A DNA stretch of 64,000 nucleotides from JASFYU01 sp045046905 (GCA_045046905.1 JASFYU010000019.1:13013-77012), one strand, 5' to 3'. Shown: positions 15,755-25,768, counted from the stretch's first letter. A program made the numbers and translations. The notes: generated by a model from the sequence alone, not told the origin.

Positions 15755-15980
15755 ATACTGTTTACTGAATACTGTTTACTTATTACTGTTTACTGTTTAC
15801 TGTTTACTTATTACTGTTTACTGTTTACTGTTTACTGTTTACTGTTTACTGTTTACTTATTACTGTTTACTGTTTACTGTTTACTGTTTACTGTTTACTG
15901 TTTACTGTTTACTGAATACTATTTACTCAATACTGTTTACTTATTACTGTTTACTGAATACTTATTACTTATTACTTAAT
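15755..15980 (+). repeat. Tandem heptamer array in the trp operon
   Basis: A 226-base array with strict 7-base periodicity: 31 complete units from 15761 to 15977 with a partial unit before. The main unit is TTTACTG; variants are TTTACTT, ATTACTG, AATACTG, AATACTT, ATTACTT, TTTACTC and AATACTA. TACT at unit positions 3-6 never changes, variation is at positions 1, 2 and 7. The pair TTTACTT-ATTACTG recurs. It fills nearly all the trpF-trpB gap. An 82-codon open frame across it (repeating LLFTVYC) is considered an effect of periodicity and not a gene. Confidence 0.97.
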
Positions 15981-15997
15981 ACCGATTCCTAAGAACT

Positions 15998-17182
15998 ATG
16001 AAATCATATCAAGCTAACGAGAAAGGATATTATGGCGAATTTGGTGGAGCGTTCATTCCAGAAATGCTATACCCAAATACCGAAGAGTTGCGACAAAACT
16101 ACCTTCGAATCATGGCAGAACCCTCTTTTAAAAAGGAGTTTGACCAACTATTAAAAGATTACGTAGGTCGCCCTACTCCACTCTATTTTGCGAAACGCCT
16201 TTCTAAAAAATATACGACCAAGATATATTTAAAACGCGAAGATCTTTGCCATACAGGTGCGCATAAGGTAAACAATACAATTGGGCAGATTCTAATGGCA
16301 AAAAAACTGGGTAAAAATAGGATTATTGCTGAAACCGGAGCTGGGCAGCACGGTGTCGCCACAGCCACCGTTTGTGCCTTAATGGGTATTAAATGTATTG
16401 TTTATATGGGCGAGATTGATATTGCCCGTCAGGCCCCAAATGTAGCTCGTATGAAAATGTTAGGAGCTGAAGTACGCCCGGCACTATCAGGAAGTCGCAC
16501 CTTAAAAGATGCTACCAATGAGGCAATTAGAGACTGGATCAATAATCCTGTCGATACCCATTATATAATCGGTTCAGTTGTAGGGCCTCACCCCTATCCT
16601 GATATGGTAGCACGGTTTCAATCGGTGATTTCGGAGGAAATAAAGTGGCAATTGCTAGAGAAAGAAGGCAGAGAAAATCCTGATTATGTGATTGCCTGTG
16701 TGGGCGGCGGCAGTAATGCTGCAGGAGCCTATTACCACTATTTAGACAATGCTGATGTAGGTATCATTGCGGTCGAAGCCGCAGGAAAAGGTATTGACTC
16801 CGGAGAGAGTGCCGCAACATCTGCATTGGGAAAAGTAGGTATCATACATGGCAGTAAAACACTATTGATGCAAACTCAAGACGGACAAATTACCGAGCCC
16901 TATTCTATTTCCGCAGGATTAGATTACCCTGGCGTTGGCCCCATGCATGCCCATTTGTACAGCTCGGGGCGAGGAGAATTTATTTCAATAACAGATGACC
17001 AGGCAATGGCAGCCGGACTTATGGTTTCTCAATTGGAAGGAATTATTCCTGCCATTGAAACCGCTCATGCCTTTGCCATATTTGAAGAGAAGGCCTTTAA
17101 AAAAAATGATATTGTTGTTGTTAATTTATCAGGGCGCGGTGATAAAGATCTAAATACGTATATCGATTATTTTCAACTATAG
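15998..17182 (+). CDS. trpB: Tryptophan synthase beta subunit
   Basis: PLP enzyme that condenses indole and serine. 394 residues. EFGGAFIPEMLYPN is the N-terminal signature, REDLCHTGAHKVNNTIGQ near residue 80 holds the PLP lysine, AETGAGQHGVATATVCALMG follows, GSVVGPHPYPDMVARFQ is the family block, and GGGSNAAGAYY near 233 is the phosphate cup. It is the TrpB1 type that partners TrpA. It begins 18 bases after the heptamer array. Confidence 0.97.
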   Translation: MKSYQANEKGYYGEFGGAFIPEMLYPNTEELRQNYLRIMAEPSFKKEFDQLLKDYVGRPTPLYFAKRLSKKYTTKIYLKREDLCHTGAHKVNNTIGQILMAKKLGKNRIIAETGAGQHGVATATVCALMGIKCIVYMGEIDIARQAPNVARMKMLGAEVRPALSGSRTLKDATNEAIRDWINNPVDTHYIIGSVVGPHPYPDMVARFQSVISEEIKWQLLEKEGRENPDYVIACVGGGSNAAGAYYHYLDNADVGIIAVEAAGKGIDSGESAATSALGKVGIIHGSKTLLMQTQDGQITEPYSISAGLDYPGVGPMHAHLYSSGRGEFISITDDQAMAAGLMVSQLEGIIPAIETAHAFAIFEEKAFKKNDIVVVNLSGRGDKDLNTYIDYFQL

Positions 17183-17261
17183 TACAATCAACAATAAATA
17201 TGAGTATTGAATTTTTCAGCACTGGCTGACGACTCGATACTCAAATCTCAATACCAATCAA

Positions 17262-18023
17262 ATGAACAGGATCAATCAAAAATTACAAGAGCCGGGTAAA
17301 TTACTTTCCATCTACTTTACAGCAGGCTACCCTGCCTTGAATGACACGCTTAAGATTATTCAAGATCTTGAAAAAAGCGGAGTAGATATGATCGAGATAG
17401 GCCTGCCTTTCAGTGACCCATTGGCCGATGGCCCTACCATTCAGGAAAGCTCAACCTCAGCTTTAAAGAACGGTATGACCACTGGACTGCTTTTTAATCA
17501 ATTAAAAGACATTCGAAAATCTGTGTCGATACCCTTGCTCATTATGGGGTATTTTAACCCCATTTTACAATATGGTGTTGAGGCATTCTCCAAAAGATGT
17601 CAAGAAATAGGCATTGACGGACTCATTATTCCTGATTTACCATTAGATGTGTATCAAGAAGAATACGAGCCTATATTTAAAAAGTATGGCCTTATCAACG
17701 TATTTCTTATTACGCCCCAGACCTGTGAAGCGCGTATTCGACAAATTGACAAGGCTTCCGATGGTTTTATTTATATGGTAAGTTCGGCAAGTGTTACCGG
17801 CTCAAAAGAAGGTTTTGGTACTGTTCAAACCATCTATTTCGAACGTATTGAATCACTTAAGCTCAACAACCCCCAGATTGTTGGTTTTGGCATCAACAAT
17901 AAAGAAACTTTTCAGCAGGCTACAAAAATGACCAAAGGTGCCATCATTGGTTCGGCTTTTATAAAACATCTAAAGCAAAATGGTGTTGATTCTATTTCTA
18001 AATTTGTGAAAACAATACGATAA
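17262..18023 (+). CDS. trpA: Tryptophan synthase alpha subunit
   Basis: Cleaves indole-3-glycerol phosphate to indole, channelled to TrpB. 253 residues. FTAGYPALNDTLKII, MIEIGLPFSDPLADGPTIQ near residue 45 (catalytic Glu and Asp), LLIMGYFNPILQYG, GLIIPDLPLDVYQEE and YMVSSASVTGS are the standard blocks. Last gene of the trp operon; no terminator with a clear U-tract was seen in the 142 bases before the next gene. Confidence 0.97.
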   Translation: MNRINQKLQEPGKLLSIYFTAGYPALNDTLKIIQDLEKSGVDMIEIGLPFSDPLADGPTIQESSTSALKNGMTTGLLFNQLKDIRKSVSIPLLIMGYFNPILQYGVEAFSKRCQEIGIDGLIIPDLPLDVYQEEYEPIFKKYGLINVFLITPQTCEARIRQIDKASDGFIYMVSSASVTGSKEGFGTVQTIYFERIESLKLNNPQIVGFGINNKETFQQATKMTKGAIIGSAFIKHLKQNGVDSISKFVKTIR

Positions 18024-18165
18024 GCAAAGCCCTTCTCCCCGTCATGGGTTCACTGGCGTACTTAAAATATGGTCTTCAAATTACGATTAGGTCTTTTTGA
18101 ATGACTTAAATACATTTAATATCCTAAAAGAGTATATTTAAAGCTTACAAGAATTTTTCATACAA

Positions 18166-21100
18166 ATGAATGAGCATCATAACTTTACATCTCTTTTTGG
18201 TCTAGTAGCAATACTTTTAATGTTTGCGTCCTGCGGCCAGAAAAATACCGAGTCCAAGACCACCTTTGAATTACAAATCGAACAAGATACAACTGCAGGC
18301 ACCCTATCGGTTTTTAGGAAGGGAACCAATAAGGCCATAGTAACCCAAAATGCCAAACCTGATTTTCGTCCCTTTATACATCCTATAATGGCACCAGACG
18401 GCAAAGGCTCCCTAACAGAATATAGCCCTGGCCACCACAAGCATCAAACAGGTTTGTACTGGGGCTTTACAAGGGTTAACGGAAAAGGCGTTGCCTCGGA
18501 TACTATCCATAAATACTTTTATAAAAAGGACAATCTACCCGAAATTCAAAAAAAGATCGGTCGTGATTTTTTTCATCATCCAGAGGGTGATTATTGGAAA
18601 CGGGTATCTTTTGAGGTTTTAAAAGGGGAAGGCACCGAGGTCTCTTGGCGAACAGTCTATAATATGTTGGATACCGACGGACAGCCCATTCTCGAGGAAA
18701 CCCAAATATGGACCATGAAGGAAAAGAACGGGAAATTTTTGCTCGATCTAGAATGGCAAGGAAAAGCGATTATCGATATCACGATAGGGGAATTCGATTA
18801 TGGAGGATTATTCCTGAGAATGCCTTGGAAAGAAAACATTAAGGCGGAAGTAGTAAATGCGGCCAGACAACGCAATGAAAAGGCAGAAGGGCAACGAGCC
18901 ATGTGGGTAGACGTAGCAATGCAGCTAGAAGGGCGAGATGACTTGGCCCATATTACCATTTTTGATCATCCTGAAAATAACGGTTTTCCGCAAACATGGC
19001 GTGTAGACGACCAACTAGGTATTGGGCCCGTTCGAGCACGTATGGGCGATTGGCATATCAAGGCAGGCGAGACCGAAATCATAAGACATCAGATTGTGGC
19101 CTATACCGGTGAACTTGATGATTTGGCACTTACACAACTTTGGAATGAATACATCGGCAGTAGTTCACTATACTCCATCGCCTCACTATGGAATATCGCA
19201 CAGGAGGAGGGTAGAAACGCTAAATTTTTAAGTCCCGAAGAGGCTGTAGAGAATATGAGCTTGATGAAGGGTTTCGAAGCCAGTGCATGGGCAGGAGAAC
19301 CCTTGATAACCCAACCTATTGCCTTTTGCTGGGATGACCGCGGACGGCTGTGGGTGGCCGAAAATCGCGACTATGAATCAAGAGGCGATGGTTTCTCAAA
19401 TTCAGGTGACAGCAGAATTGTTATTCTTGAAGATACGAATCATGACGGTGTTGCCGATAGCCGAAAAATATTTCTCGAAGGCATCCCCTTCCCCTCCGCA
19501 ATCGCAGTAGGTTTCGACGGATTGTTTTTAGGAGCGCCACCCAATCTTCTTTTTGTTCCTGACAAAAACGGCGATGATCTGGCCGACACAGAAAATATTG
19601 AAGTATTGCTTACAGGCTGGGGTATTCGTGATAGGCACGAAACCATCAACAGTTTTCACTGGGGCCCAGATGGTTGGCTCTATGGATTGGAAGGCTTTGC
19701 AACACCTTCTAAAATCAGGAAACCAATTGGTAAAGGTAAAATATACGGACATAAAGAGTCTTTTCCCGAGGATTTATTGGAAGCAGAAGGTATCGCTATA
19801 AACGGAGGTGTTTGGCGTTACCATCCCACAAAAAGACAATTTGAAGTAGTAGCCCATGGTTTCAGTAACCCCTGGGGAATTGACTATGACAAAAAAGGGC
19901 AGCTTTTTATTACCGCATGTGTGATTCCGCACCTTTTTCATGTCATCCCAGGAGGTATATACCATCGTCAAGGCGGGCAACACTTTAACCCTTATGTATA
20001 TAGCGATATTAAGACAATCGTTGACCACAGACACCGATCGGCACATGGTGGCGCTCGAATATACCAATCGGATGCCCTTCCTGAAATTCATCAAGACCGC
20101 CTGTTTATGGCGAATATACATGAACATGCCGTACTTTCCGATGTTCTAGAATCTCAGGGTTCGGGCTTTATTGCACATCACGGAGACGACTTTTTACAGG
20201 CCAACAATGCCCAATGGATAGGTTTTAGTATGGAAGTCGGCCCATCAGGTGATCTATATGTTCTCGATTGGCATGACGCGGATATTTGTGGAAAAGAAGT
20301 ATTGAATAAAGAGACGGGAAGAATATTCCGCATTAGTCCCACAAATTCTTTAGCAAAAAACTGGAAGGGAAGATATACGAATTTGCAGAATATGACCGAT
20401 ATGCAATTGGTCGAATTACAAACCAGCAAAAGTGATTGGCACTCACGGCGAGCAAGGGTACTATTGCAACACCGGGCAACAAAAAAATCGCTATCCAGTA
20501 CCTCGTTATCCTATCTAAAAAAACTATTTACAGAGGGCAATAACCCCGATTATCGACTACGAGCCATGTGGACCCTGCACATTACCAATAATTTCACGCA
20601 AGACAACCTACAAGAGTCATTGACCGATAGCGATGAATACATAAGGGCTTGGGCCATACAAATGCTTTGCGAAGATCAAAACCCATCTAAAAAAACCATG
20701 GAAACAATGGTCAGCATGAGTTTCAGTGACACATCGCCAGTGGTTAGACTCTATTTGGCAGCAGCCATTCAACGTATTGACCAGGAAGCCCGTTGGCAAA
20801 TAACGAAAGGATTAATTTCTCAAGATAAGGATACCGAGGACCACAATATCCCCAAAATGATATGGTTCGGAATCGAAAGTTTGGTAAAACAAGACCCGAA
20901 CAGGGCGATTACAATGGTCTCCTCTGCTAAACTGCCCTTAATTTCAGAATTTACCGCCAGGCGTCTTGTTGATGCCGATGCATTGCAAGTGCTTGTAGAG
21001 GAATTAGGCAAACATCCTGACCAGCTAAAATTCATGCTGACCGGTATGCTTTCTGGTCTCGAAGGCAGATTCGATATCAGGGCTCCAAAGAATTGGAAAA

Positions 21101-22083
21101 CCGTGTATCCTCGGTTAAAATCAAATCAAGAGGTAGCAGGCCTCGCTCTGAAAGTTGCACAGCTCTTTGGAGATACCGAAGCTGCGAAACAATTTCTGCT
21201 TACCCTAAAAAACACAACTGCGACTGTAGAGGTGAAAAAAGAAGCGCTTAAAAGTTTAGCATCGCGCCAAAGGGAGGAGCTAGTACCGATACTCTCGACC
21301 CTACTTAATCAACCCGAACTGAGCCTAGTTGCGATCAGGGCAATGGCGGCCTATGAACACGAGCCTTTTGCTAGTTTACTGGTCGCTAGGTTTTATACGT
21401 TTAATACGCAAGAACAAGGAGAAGCATTGCAAACATTGGCATCTCGTACTACCTATGGTCGTTTGCTGACTCAAGCTATCAAGAATGAAACTATTAAAAA
21501 AAACGATGTACCCGCTTATGTCGCGCGCCAATTGCGTCGTGTGGTGGGCAATGGTTTCGTAGAAGTCTGGGGACCCATTGATCAACTCTCAGGTAATAAG
21601 GCGACTGCATACAAAAGATACCGGCATTTGCTCACTGAGCAAGCATTGGCGACTGCCGACCCCGGTAAGGGGCGGCATTTATTTCAACGCAGCTGCAGTG
21701 CTTGTCACAGCCTGTATAATGAGGGTGGCACCATAGGGCCTGATATTACCGGATCTAACCGCTCCAATACCGATTACCTGCTCAACAACTTGATCGAACC
21801 CAGTAGTGAAATTCAAGACGACTATAAAATGGTAGTCATAACCAGTAGGGATGGCCGTACCTATAGCGGGAATATAATTGCCGAAAATGATCGACAACTT
21901 ACCATGCGTGTAATTGGACAAGACCAATTGGTACTCAACAAATCCGATATTCAATCTCGAGAGACCTCAACGGTTTCGATGATGCCCGAGGGATTGATGC
22001 AAACGCTCTCCGATAAAGAAATCTTAGACCTGTTTGCCTATTTAAGAACAAATGAGCAGGTTGAACTGGTCGAATCGAACTAA
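18166..22083 (+). CDS. Large lipoprotein: PmoA-like + PQQ-type dehydrogenase propeller + HEAT + cytochrome c
   Basis: 1305 residues. The N-terminus (LVAILLMFASCGQ) is a lipoprotein signal with Cys near 25. Residues about 35-330 match the PmoA/DUF6807 family (TEYSPGHHKHQTGLYWG, HPENNGFPQTWRV). Residues about 365-720 form a sugar-dehydrogenase-like beta propeller of the membrane-bound dehydrogenase type (DDRGRLWVAENRDYESRGDG, FHWGPDGWLYG, WGIDYDKKGQLF, GDLYVLDWHDADICG). Helical HEAT-type repeats fill about 750-1130. The end has a c-type haem site CSACH near 1177, GPDITGSNRSNTDYLLNNLIEPS and a DLFAYLR close, as in the PVC-type haem-binding domain. It is probably an exported carbohydrate or alcohol oxidase; the substrate is unknown. 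It stands alone, without SusCD or sulfatases nearby. Confidence 0.88.
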   Translation: MNEHHNFTSLFGLVAILLMFASCGQKNTESKTTFELQIEQDTTAGTLSVFRKGTNKAIVTQNAKPDFRPFIHPIMAPDGKGSLTEYSPGHHKHQTGLYWGFTRVNGKGVASDTIHKYFYKKDNLPEIQKKIGRDFFHHPEGDYWKRVSFEVLKGEGTEVSWRTVYNMLDTDGQPILEETQIWTMKEKNGKFLLDLEWQGKAIIDITIGEFDYGGLFLRMPWKENIKAEVVNAARQRNEKAEGQRAMWVDVAMQLEGRDDLAHITIFDHPENNGFPQTWRVDDQLGIGPVRARMGDWHIKAGETEIIRHQIVAYTGELDDLALTQLWNEYIGSSSLYSIASLWNIAQEEGRNAKFLSPEEAVENMSLMKGFEASAWAGEPLITQPIAFCWDDRGRLWVAENRDYESRGDGFSNSGDSRIVILEDTNHDGVADSRKIFLEGIPFPSAIAVGFDGLFLGAPPNLLFVPDKNGDDLADTENIEVLLTGWGIRDRHETINSFHWGPDGWLYGLEGFATPSKIRKPIGKGKIYGHKESFPEDLLEAEGIAINGGVWRYHPTKRQFEVVAHGFSNPWGIDYDKKGQLFITACVIPHLFHVIPGGIYHRQGGQHFNPYVYSDIKTIVDHRHRSAHGGARIYQSDALPEIHQDRLFMANIHEHAVLSDVLESQGSGFIAHHGDDFLQANNAQWIGFSMEVGPSGDLYVLDWHDADICGKEVLNKETGRIFRISPTNSLAKNWKGRYTNLQNMTDMQLVELQTSKSDWHSRRARVLLQHRATKKSLSSTSLSYLKKLFTEGNNPDYRLRAMWTLHITNNFTQDNLQESLTDSDEYIRAWAIQMLCEDQNPSKKTMETMVSMSFSDTSPVVRLYLAAAIQRIDQEARWQITKGLISQDKDTEDHNIPKMIWFGIESLVKQDPNRAITMVSSAKLPLISEFTARRLVDADALQVLVEELGKHPDQLKFMLTGMLSGLEGRFDIRAPKNWKTVYPRLKSNQEVAGLALKVAQLFGDTEAAKQFLLTLKNTTATVEVKKEALKSLASRQREELVPILSTLLNQPELSLVAIRAMAAYEHEPFASLLVARFYTFNTQEQGEALQTLASRTTYGRLLTQAIKNETIKKNDVPAYVARQLRRVVGNGFVEVWGPIDQLSGNKATAYKRYRHLLTEQALATADPGKGRHLFQRSCSACHSLYNEGGTIGPDITGSNRSNTDYLLNNLIEPSSEIQDDYKMVVITSRDGRTYSGNIIAENDRQLTMRVIGQDQLVLNKSDIQSRETSTVSMMPEGLMQTLSDKEILDLFAYLRTNEQVELVESN

Positions 22084-22125
22084 AAACAGTGCTGTACTCT
22101 TTCGGTCTATTTTAAATAATACTAT

Positions 22126-22350
22126 ATGAATATAATCAACAATTGGAAAATAGTGATTCTCTTTTGTCTTACCCTCGGTCTAGCCCCATTTTTTCCTGAA
22201 CCACATCTTTGGGGAAAACTCAAATGGGTGGTAGGCGGAGCCATTGGTATGCAATTCAAAGATTGGTTCGACCTGATTTTTCACGGCCTGCCTTTTTTAC
22301 TATTGGCACGCCTATTACTCCTAAAGTTGATTCAGATAAAAAAGCAATAA
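22126..22350 (+). CDS. Small membrane protein of unknown function
   Basis: 74 residues with two hydrophobic segments (about 8-24 and 48-68) separated by a loop EPHLWGKLKWVVGGAIGMQFKDWFD with several Trp. No catalytic motif. It starts 42 bases after the large lipoprotein gene and ends before a convergent TPR gene; TAGCTTTTAAAGCTA (about 22354-22368) between them is a perfect palindrome that may end transcripts. The even spread of hydrophobic and charged residues suggests a real gene, but the family is not one I can name. Confidence 0.6.
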   Translation: MNIINNWKIVILFCLTLGLAPFFPEPHLWGKLKWVVGGAIGMQFKDWFDLIFHGLPFLLLARLLLLKLIQIKKQ

Positions 22351-22367
22351 TGCTATAGCTTTTAAAG

Positions 22368-23102
22368 CTAGTCAAAGGAAAAATCAGTAGCGAGTAATTC
22401 CTTTGCTTTTTTAATTGTTGTGCCATACTCGCGATACCCTGTTTTTGACATGCCCTCAGATTCTGACATCATTTCATTCAACAGTTCCTTTGCCTTGTCT
22501 GGCTTTTCATTTCTAATATAGAATTTCGCCAACTCTAACCGCTCTTGATATTTACTATACGGGGCATCAAATTCGGTCAAATACTCCTCCGCCTTGGTGA
22601 TATCCCCCGTTTTCTCCAATGCCAAAGCATATAAATACCCAGCTCTCGATTTCTTGAATTTAGGATTATCAACTATTTTAAGGGCATATTCCATAGATTT
22701 ATCAAATTGCGAGAAAAAATAATAGGCTTCTTCTAGCCTCGAAATCACATAAAAATCATTTTGAAAAGTACCTTTCAATGAAACTTCGTAGTTTTCTATG
22801 GCGTCCTCATACATACCCGCCTCCAAATACGCATCGGCCAATGCAGATCGATTTTCAAAAGTATCGATAAACTTAAGTTTCTGCTCTAAATCCTTGATTT
22901 TTTTCGTTGGATTGATTGCAGCGGTAATATTAGCTTGTACACTATCAATATCATTCTTTTTATAAACATTCAAAAACAAATACAACAATGATCCAATGGC
23001 AGGCACAAACAATATTGCGAATATCCAATAGTATGAGTTTCTGTTCGTATAGCAATGATAAATACAGAACACTTGTAAAGCGACGATTAAATAGAAGTAC
23101 AT
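22368..23102 (-). CDS. Membrane-anchored TPR protein
   Basis: 244 residues. The first 50 (MYFYLIVALQVFCIYHCYTNRNSYYWIFAILFVPAIGSLLYLF) form two membrane helices like the PLD-nuclease N-terminal domain of cardiolipin synthases, and the rest carries tetratricopeptide-like helical pairs (DAYLEAGMYEDAIENYEVSL, ALEKTGDITKAEEYL, LAKFYIRNEKPDKAKELLNEM). A scaffold role at the membrane is likely; the client is unknown. No operon partner is evident. Confidence 0.75.
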   Translation of the reverse strand: MYFYLIVALQVFCIYHCYTNRNSYYWIFAILFVPAIGSLLYLFLNVYKKNDIDSVQANITAAINPTKKIKDLEQKLKFIDTFENRSALADAYLEAGMYEDAIENYEVSLKGTFQNDFYVISRLEEAYYFFSQFDKSMEYALKIVDNPKFKKSRAGYLYALALEKTGDITKAEEYLTEFDAPYSKYQERLELAKFYIRNEKPDKAKELLNEMMSESEGMSKTGYREYGTTIKKAKELLATDFSFD

Positions 23103-23221
23103 GTCTTTATAATAATAACGTATTCAAATAGTAAGGTTTTATCCATTTTAAAATCAATAAGCGTACGGCATAGTCTCAAGCAAATTTAGGATTACAAATA
23201 CAAAATTATAATCCAATATTA

Positions 23222-25768
23222 TTAAGCCGAGTTTCTACTAGCATTGATATTACCGTATAAGGACCGAGTAACAATCTTCTCGTACAAGGTTTTAAAATTT
23301 GATTCTTGACCAATTTTTTGAAGGGCATATTGTTGAATCACCAATAAAGGCAAGACAATATGCTCTCTAATTTTAATTGACTCTCGAGAAACAGCTTCAT
23401 TCTCCATTAAGATTTTAAAACCAGAAATAAGTAACAACATTTCTTTAGAAAGCATATACTCGTTGTGTAGTATTTGCCAAAATTCGCCATATTCCTTATC
23501 TTCTTTCATATAGCTGGTCAGTCCAAAATAACACTTTGAAAGTGACATCATACTATTGAGCATCAAAGTTTCAAATAACGGCACCTCTTTATACAGTTTT
23601 TTCAATTCCTCAAGCCTTCCCTGATCCTTCAAAGTTTTCAAAGCCGTACCGATTCCAAAATACCCTGGAACGTTTTGTTTCAGTTGACTCCAAGACCCCA
23701 CGAATGAAATGGCTCTTAAATCAGAAAGCTCCAATTTTTTCTTATTTCCCCTTTTTCCCGGGCGACTACCAATATTCGCTTTGGTATAGTACTTCAGCGT
23801 ACTCATATTCTCGAGATACGGCATAAACTTCTCATGCTGCTTTAAGGAGTCATACTTGGCAAAACTAAGGTCTGAGAGTTCTTCAAGTAATTCTCTAAAA
23901 TCTTTTGAAATGACATTTTCCTTGCCGAACAGATTATTCGACAAACCCGCTGTGAGCAGCTGCTCACTATTGTGCATAAACTGTTCTTTTGTGCCGTAGG
24001 TACTGGTAATGGTCTGGCCTTGAATCGTCAACTGTATTTCATGATTGGCAATATCCTTGGTTTGCGCTGCATAAAAACGATTGGTTTTTCCACCACCCCT
24101 TGCTGGTGGTCCTCCTCGCCCATCAAAGAAAATAGCCATTACCCCATTATTACTACAAACTTTAGATAGTATTTCCTTTGTCTTGAAAATTGACCAATTT
24201 GCCTTTACATAGCCTCCGTCTTTGGTGCCATCTGAAAAACCAAGCATAATCGTGTGCTTGTTGTTCCGAAATTCTAAATGTTTTCGATATTCAGGTAAGT
24301 CGAACAAGGTCTGCATTATTTGCTCCGAACTTTCCATTCCTTTCATGGTTTCAAAAAGCGGAATGATATCGAATGTTATTGAATCTGATTTCCATCCACA
24401 CCAACGGAACAGGCCATACACGAATAGTACTGAAAATATATCTTCCGAATTACTGATGATATACCGATTACAGCCTTCTTCTCCATTTTTATCTTGAATA
24501 CTTTTCAATTGTGAAATGTTCTGGATGGTATCTTTTACGATATCAGCCTCAAAATCTTCAGGCTTTAGTTGTATTTCTTTATGCAACAGAATATCTACCA
24601 GCTCATCTTCCGAAAGCTCATCGAGATTTTCCTTGATAAGCCCGGTTTTCAGAAGTACTTCTTGAACCACTTGTATGTGAACACTATGATCCTGACGAAT
24701 ATCAAGTGTAGCAAAATGAATTTTGAAAATTTTCACCTTATCGATAAAATAATCCAAATCACTTAGATACAAGCTGTTGTACTTCTCTATTAACACCTTT
24801 CTTATGGTTAAAAGCGGGTCGATAATATCAGTATAGTCAATGTTTTTACTCGTATCGAACATGGCGATATACAAGTTACTTCTAAGCTGTTTCAGATGTT
24901 CTTGTAAATCTTTGAAAGTCAACTTTTTTTGTAGCCTTTTCAAATCATTGTAGTAACATTTCATCAAATTCAATCGCAATTCATCGGAGACATTTTTAGT
25001 AATCTCAGCCGTCACAAACGGATTGCCATCACGATCACCACCAGGCCAAAAACCTAGTTTTATGATATTGTGGTTCTCAAAATGATTATTCCTAATATTT
25101 TCTTTGATATAGGCATACAAGTCGCCTACGGCATCATAATATACATTTCTAAGGAAATAAATAATATTTTTTGCCTCATCCAAAGGCGTAGGTTTTTTTG
25201 CATTTATCAAAGAAGTAAGCCCCAGTTGTTGTAAGGTAACATCGATATCATCTATTTTATCTTCAAGTATCAATGCTCTCAGCTCGCCAATTATATCGAG
25301 AATAGCTGGGGTATAAAACTGTGTCGGGTGTGCCGTTAAAACGATACGAGCACTAAAATTAGAAAGTTTCTCAGCTACTTTATCCCAACTCTTGTTCTTC
25401 TCTACCAAATGAAAATAATCTTTAATCGTCAAAGAATTACTATGCTCGTGCATTTTCGGAAATGCCGTGTCCTCAACACTATCATAGAGCACTACCTGCC
25501 TTTCAACATATTGAATGATTCTAAACATGAAATCTATCCTATCCTTTTCTCCTTCGATATTAGCATAGTTTTGAAAAAACGAATCCAGGATATCTTGAGG
25601 GTCTTTTCCCGATTCAAGCCCTTTTTCACATTGATCAAGTAGCAAGGGAATTAGCATGCCTACATTTTCAATATTCTGATACGGCAAATTAAGAAACAAG
25701 CTATTATAAATATTAAACTTATTGCTGACCAACTTTTTAAATTCTTTTAATCTTTCTGAAAGGTGCAT
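23222..25768 (-). CDS. ppc: Phosphoenolpyruvate carboxylase, divergent type
   Basis: Carboxylates PEP to oxaloacetate to refill the TCA cycle. 848 residues, near the family length. Catalytic blocks: LTAHPTQFYTPA near residue 143 (canonical TAHPTE), FWPGGDRDGNPFVT near 242, GFSDGTKDGGYVKANW near 513, and FDGRGGPPARGGGKT near 550 (canonical FHGRGG). The usual C-terminal RNTG is absent; the protein ends NINASRNSA. These changes define a divergent form, so regulation may differ from E. coli, but the key His and Arg are present. Monocistronic. Confidence 0.9.
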   Translation of the reverse strand: MHLSERLKEFKKLVSNKFNIYNSLFLNLPYQNIENVGMLIPLLLDQCEKGLESGKDPQDILDSFFQNYANIEGEKDRIDFMFRIIQYVERQVVLYDSVEDTAFPKMHEHSNSLTIKDYFHLVEKNKSWDKVAEKLSNFSARIVLTAHPTQFYTPAILDIIGELRALILEDKIDDIDVTLQQLGLTSLINAKKPTPLDEAKNIIYFLRNVYYDAVGDLYAYIKENIRNNHFENHNIIKLGFWPGGDRDGNPFVTAEITKNVSDELRLNLMKCYYNDLKRLQKKLTFKDLQEHLKQLRSNLYIAMFDTSKNIDYTDIIDPLLTIRKVLIEKYNSLYLSDLDYFIDKVKIFKIHFATLDIRQDHSVHIQVVQEVLLKTGLIKENLDELSEDELVDILLHKEIQLKPEDFEADIVKDTIQNISQLKSIQDKNGEEGCNRYIISNSEDIFSVLFVYGLFRWCGWKSDSITFDIIPLFETMKGMESSEQIMQTLFDLPEYRKHLEFRNNKHTIMLGFSDGTKDGGYVKANWSIFKTKEILSKVCSNNGVMAIFFDGRGGPPARGGGKTNRFYAAQTKDIANHEIQLTIQGQTITSTYGTKEQFMHNSEQLLTAGLSNNLFGKENVISKDFRELLEELSDLSFAKYDSLKQHEKFMPYLENMSTLKYYTKANIGSRPGKRGNKKKLELSDLRAISFVGSWSQLKQNVPGYFGIGTALKTLKDQGRLEELKKLYKEVPLFETLMLNSMMSLSKCYFGLTSYMKEDKEYGEFWQILHNEYMLSKEMLLLISGFKILMENEAVSRESIKIREHIVLPLLVIQQYALQKIGQESNFKTLYEKIVTRSLYGNINASRNSA

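Noticed and set aside
15755..15980. Possible CRISPR array
   Set aside because: Units are 7 bases, directly adjacent, with no spacers and no cas genes nearby.
15744..15992. An 82-codon open frame over the heptamer array
   Set aside because: The product is a periodic LLFTVYC string caused by the 7-base repeat; it starts inside trpF, has no separate signal and no family resemblance.
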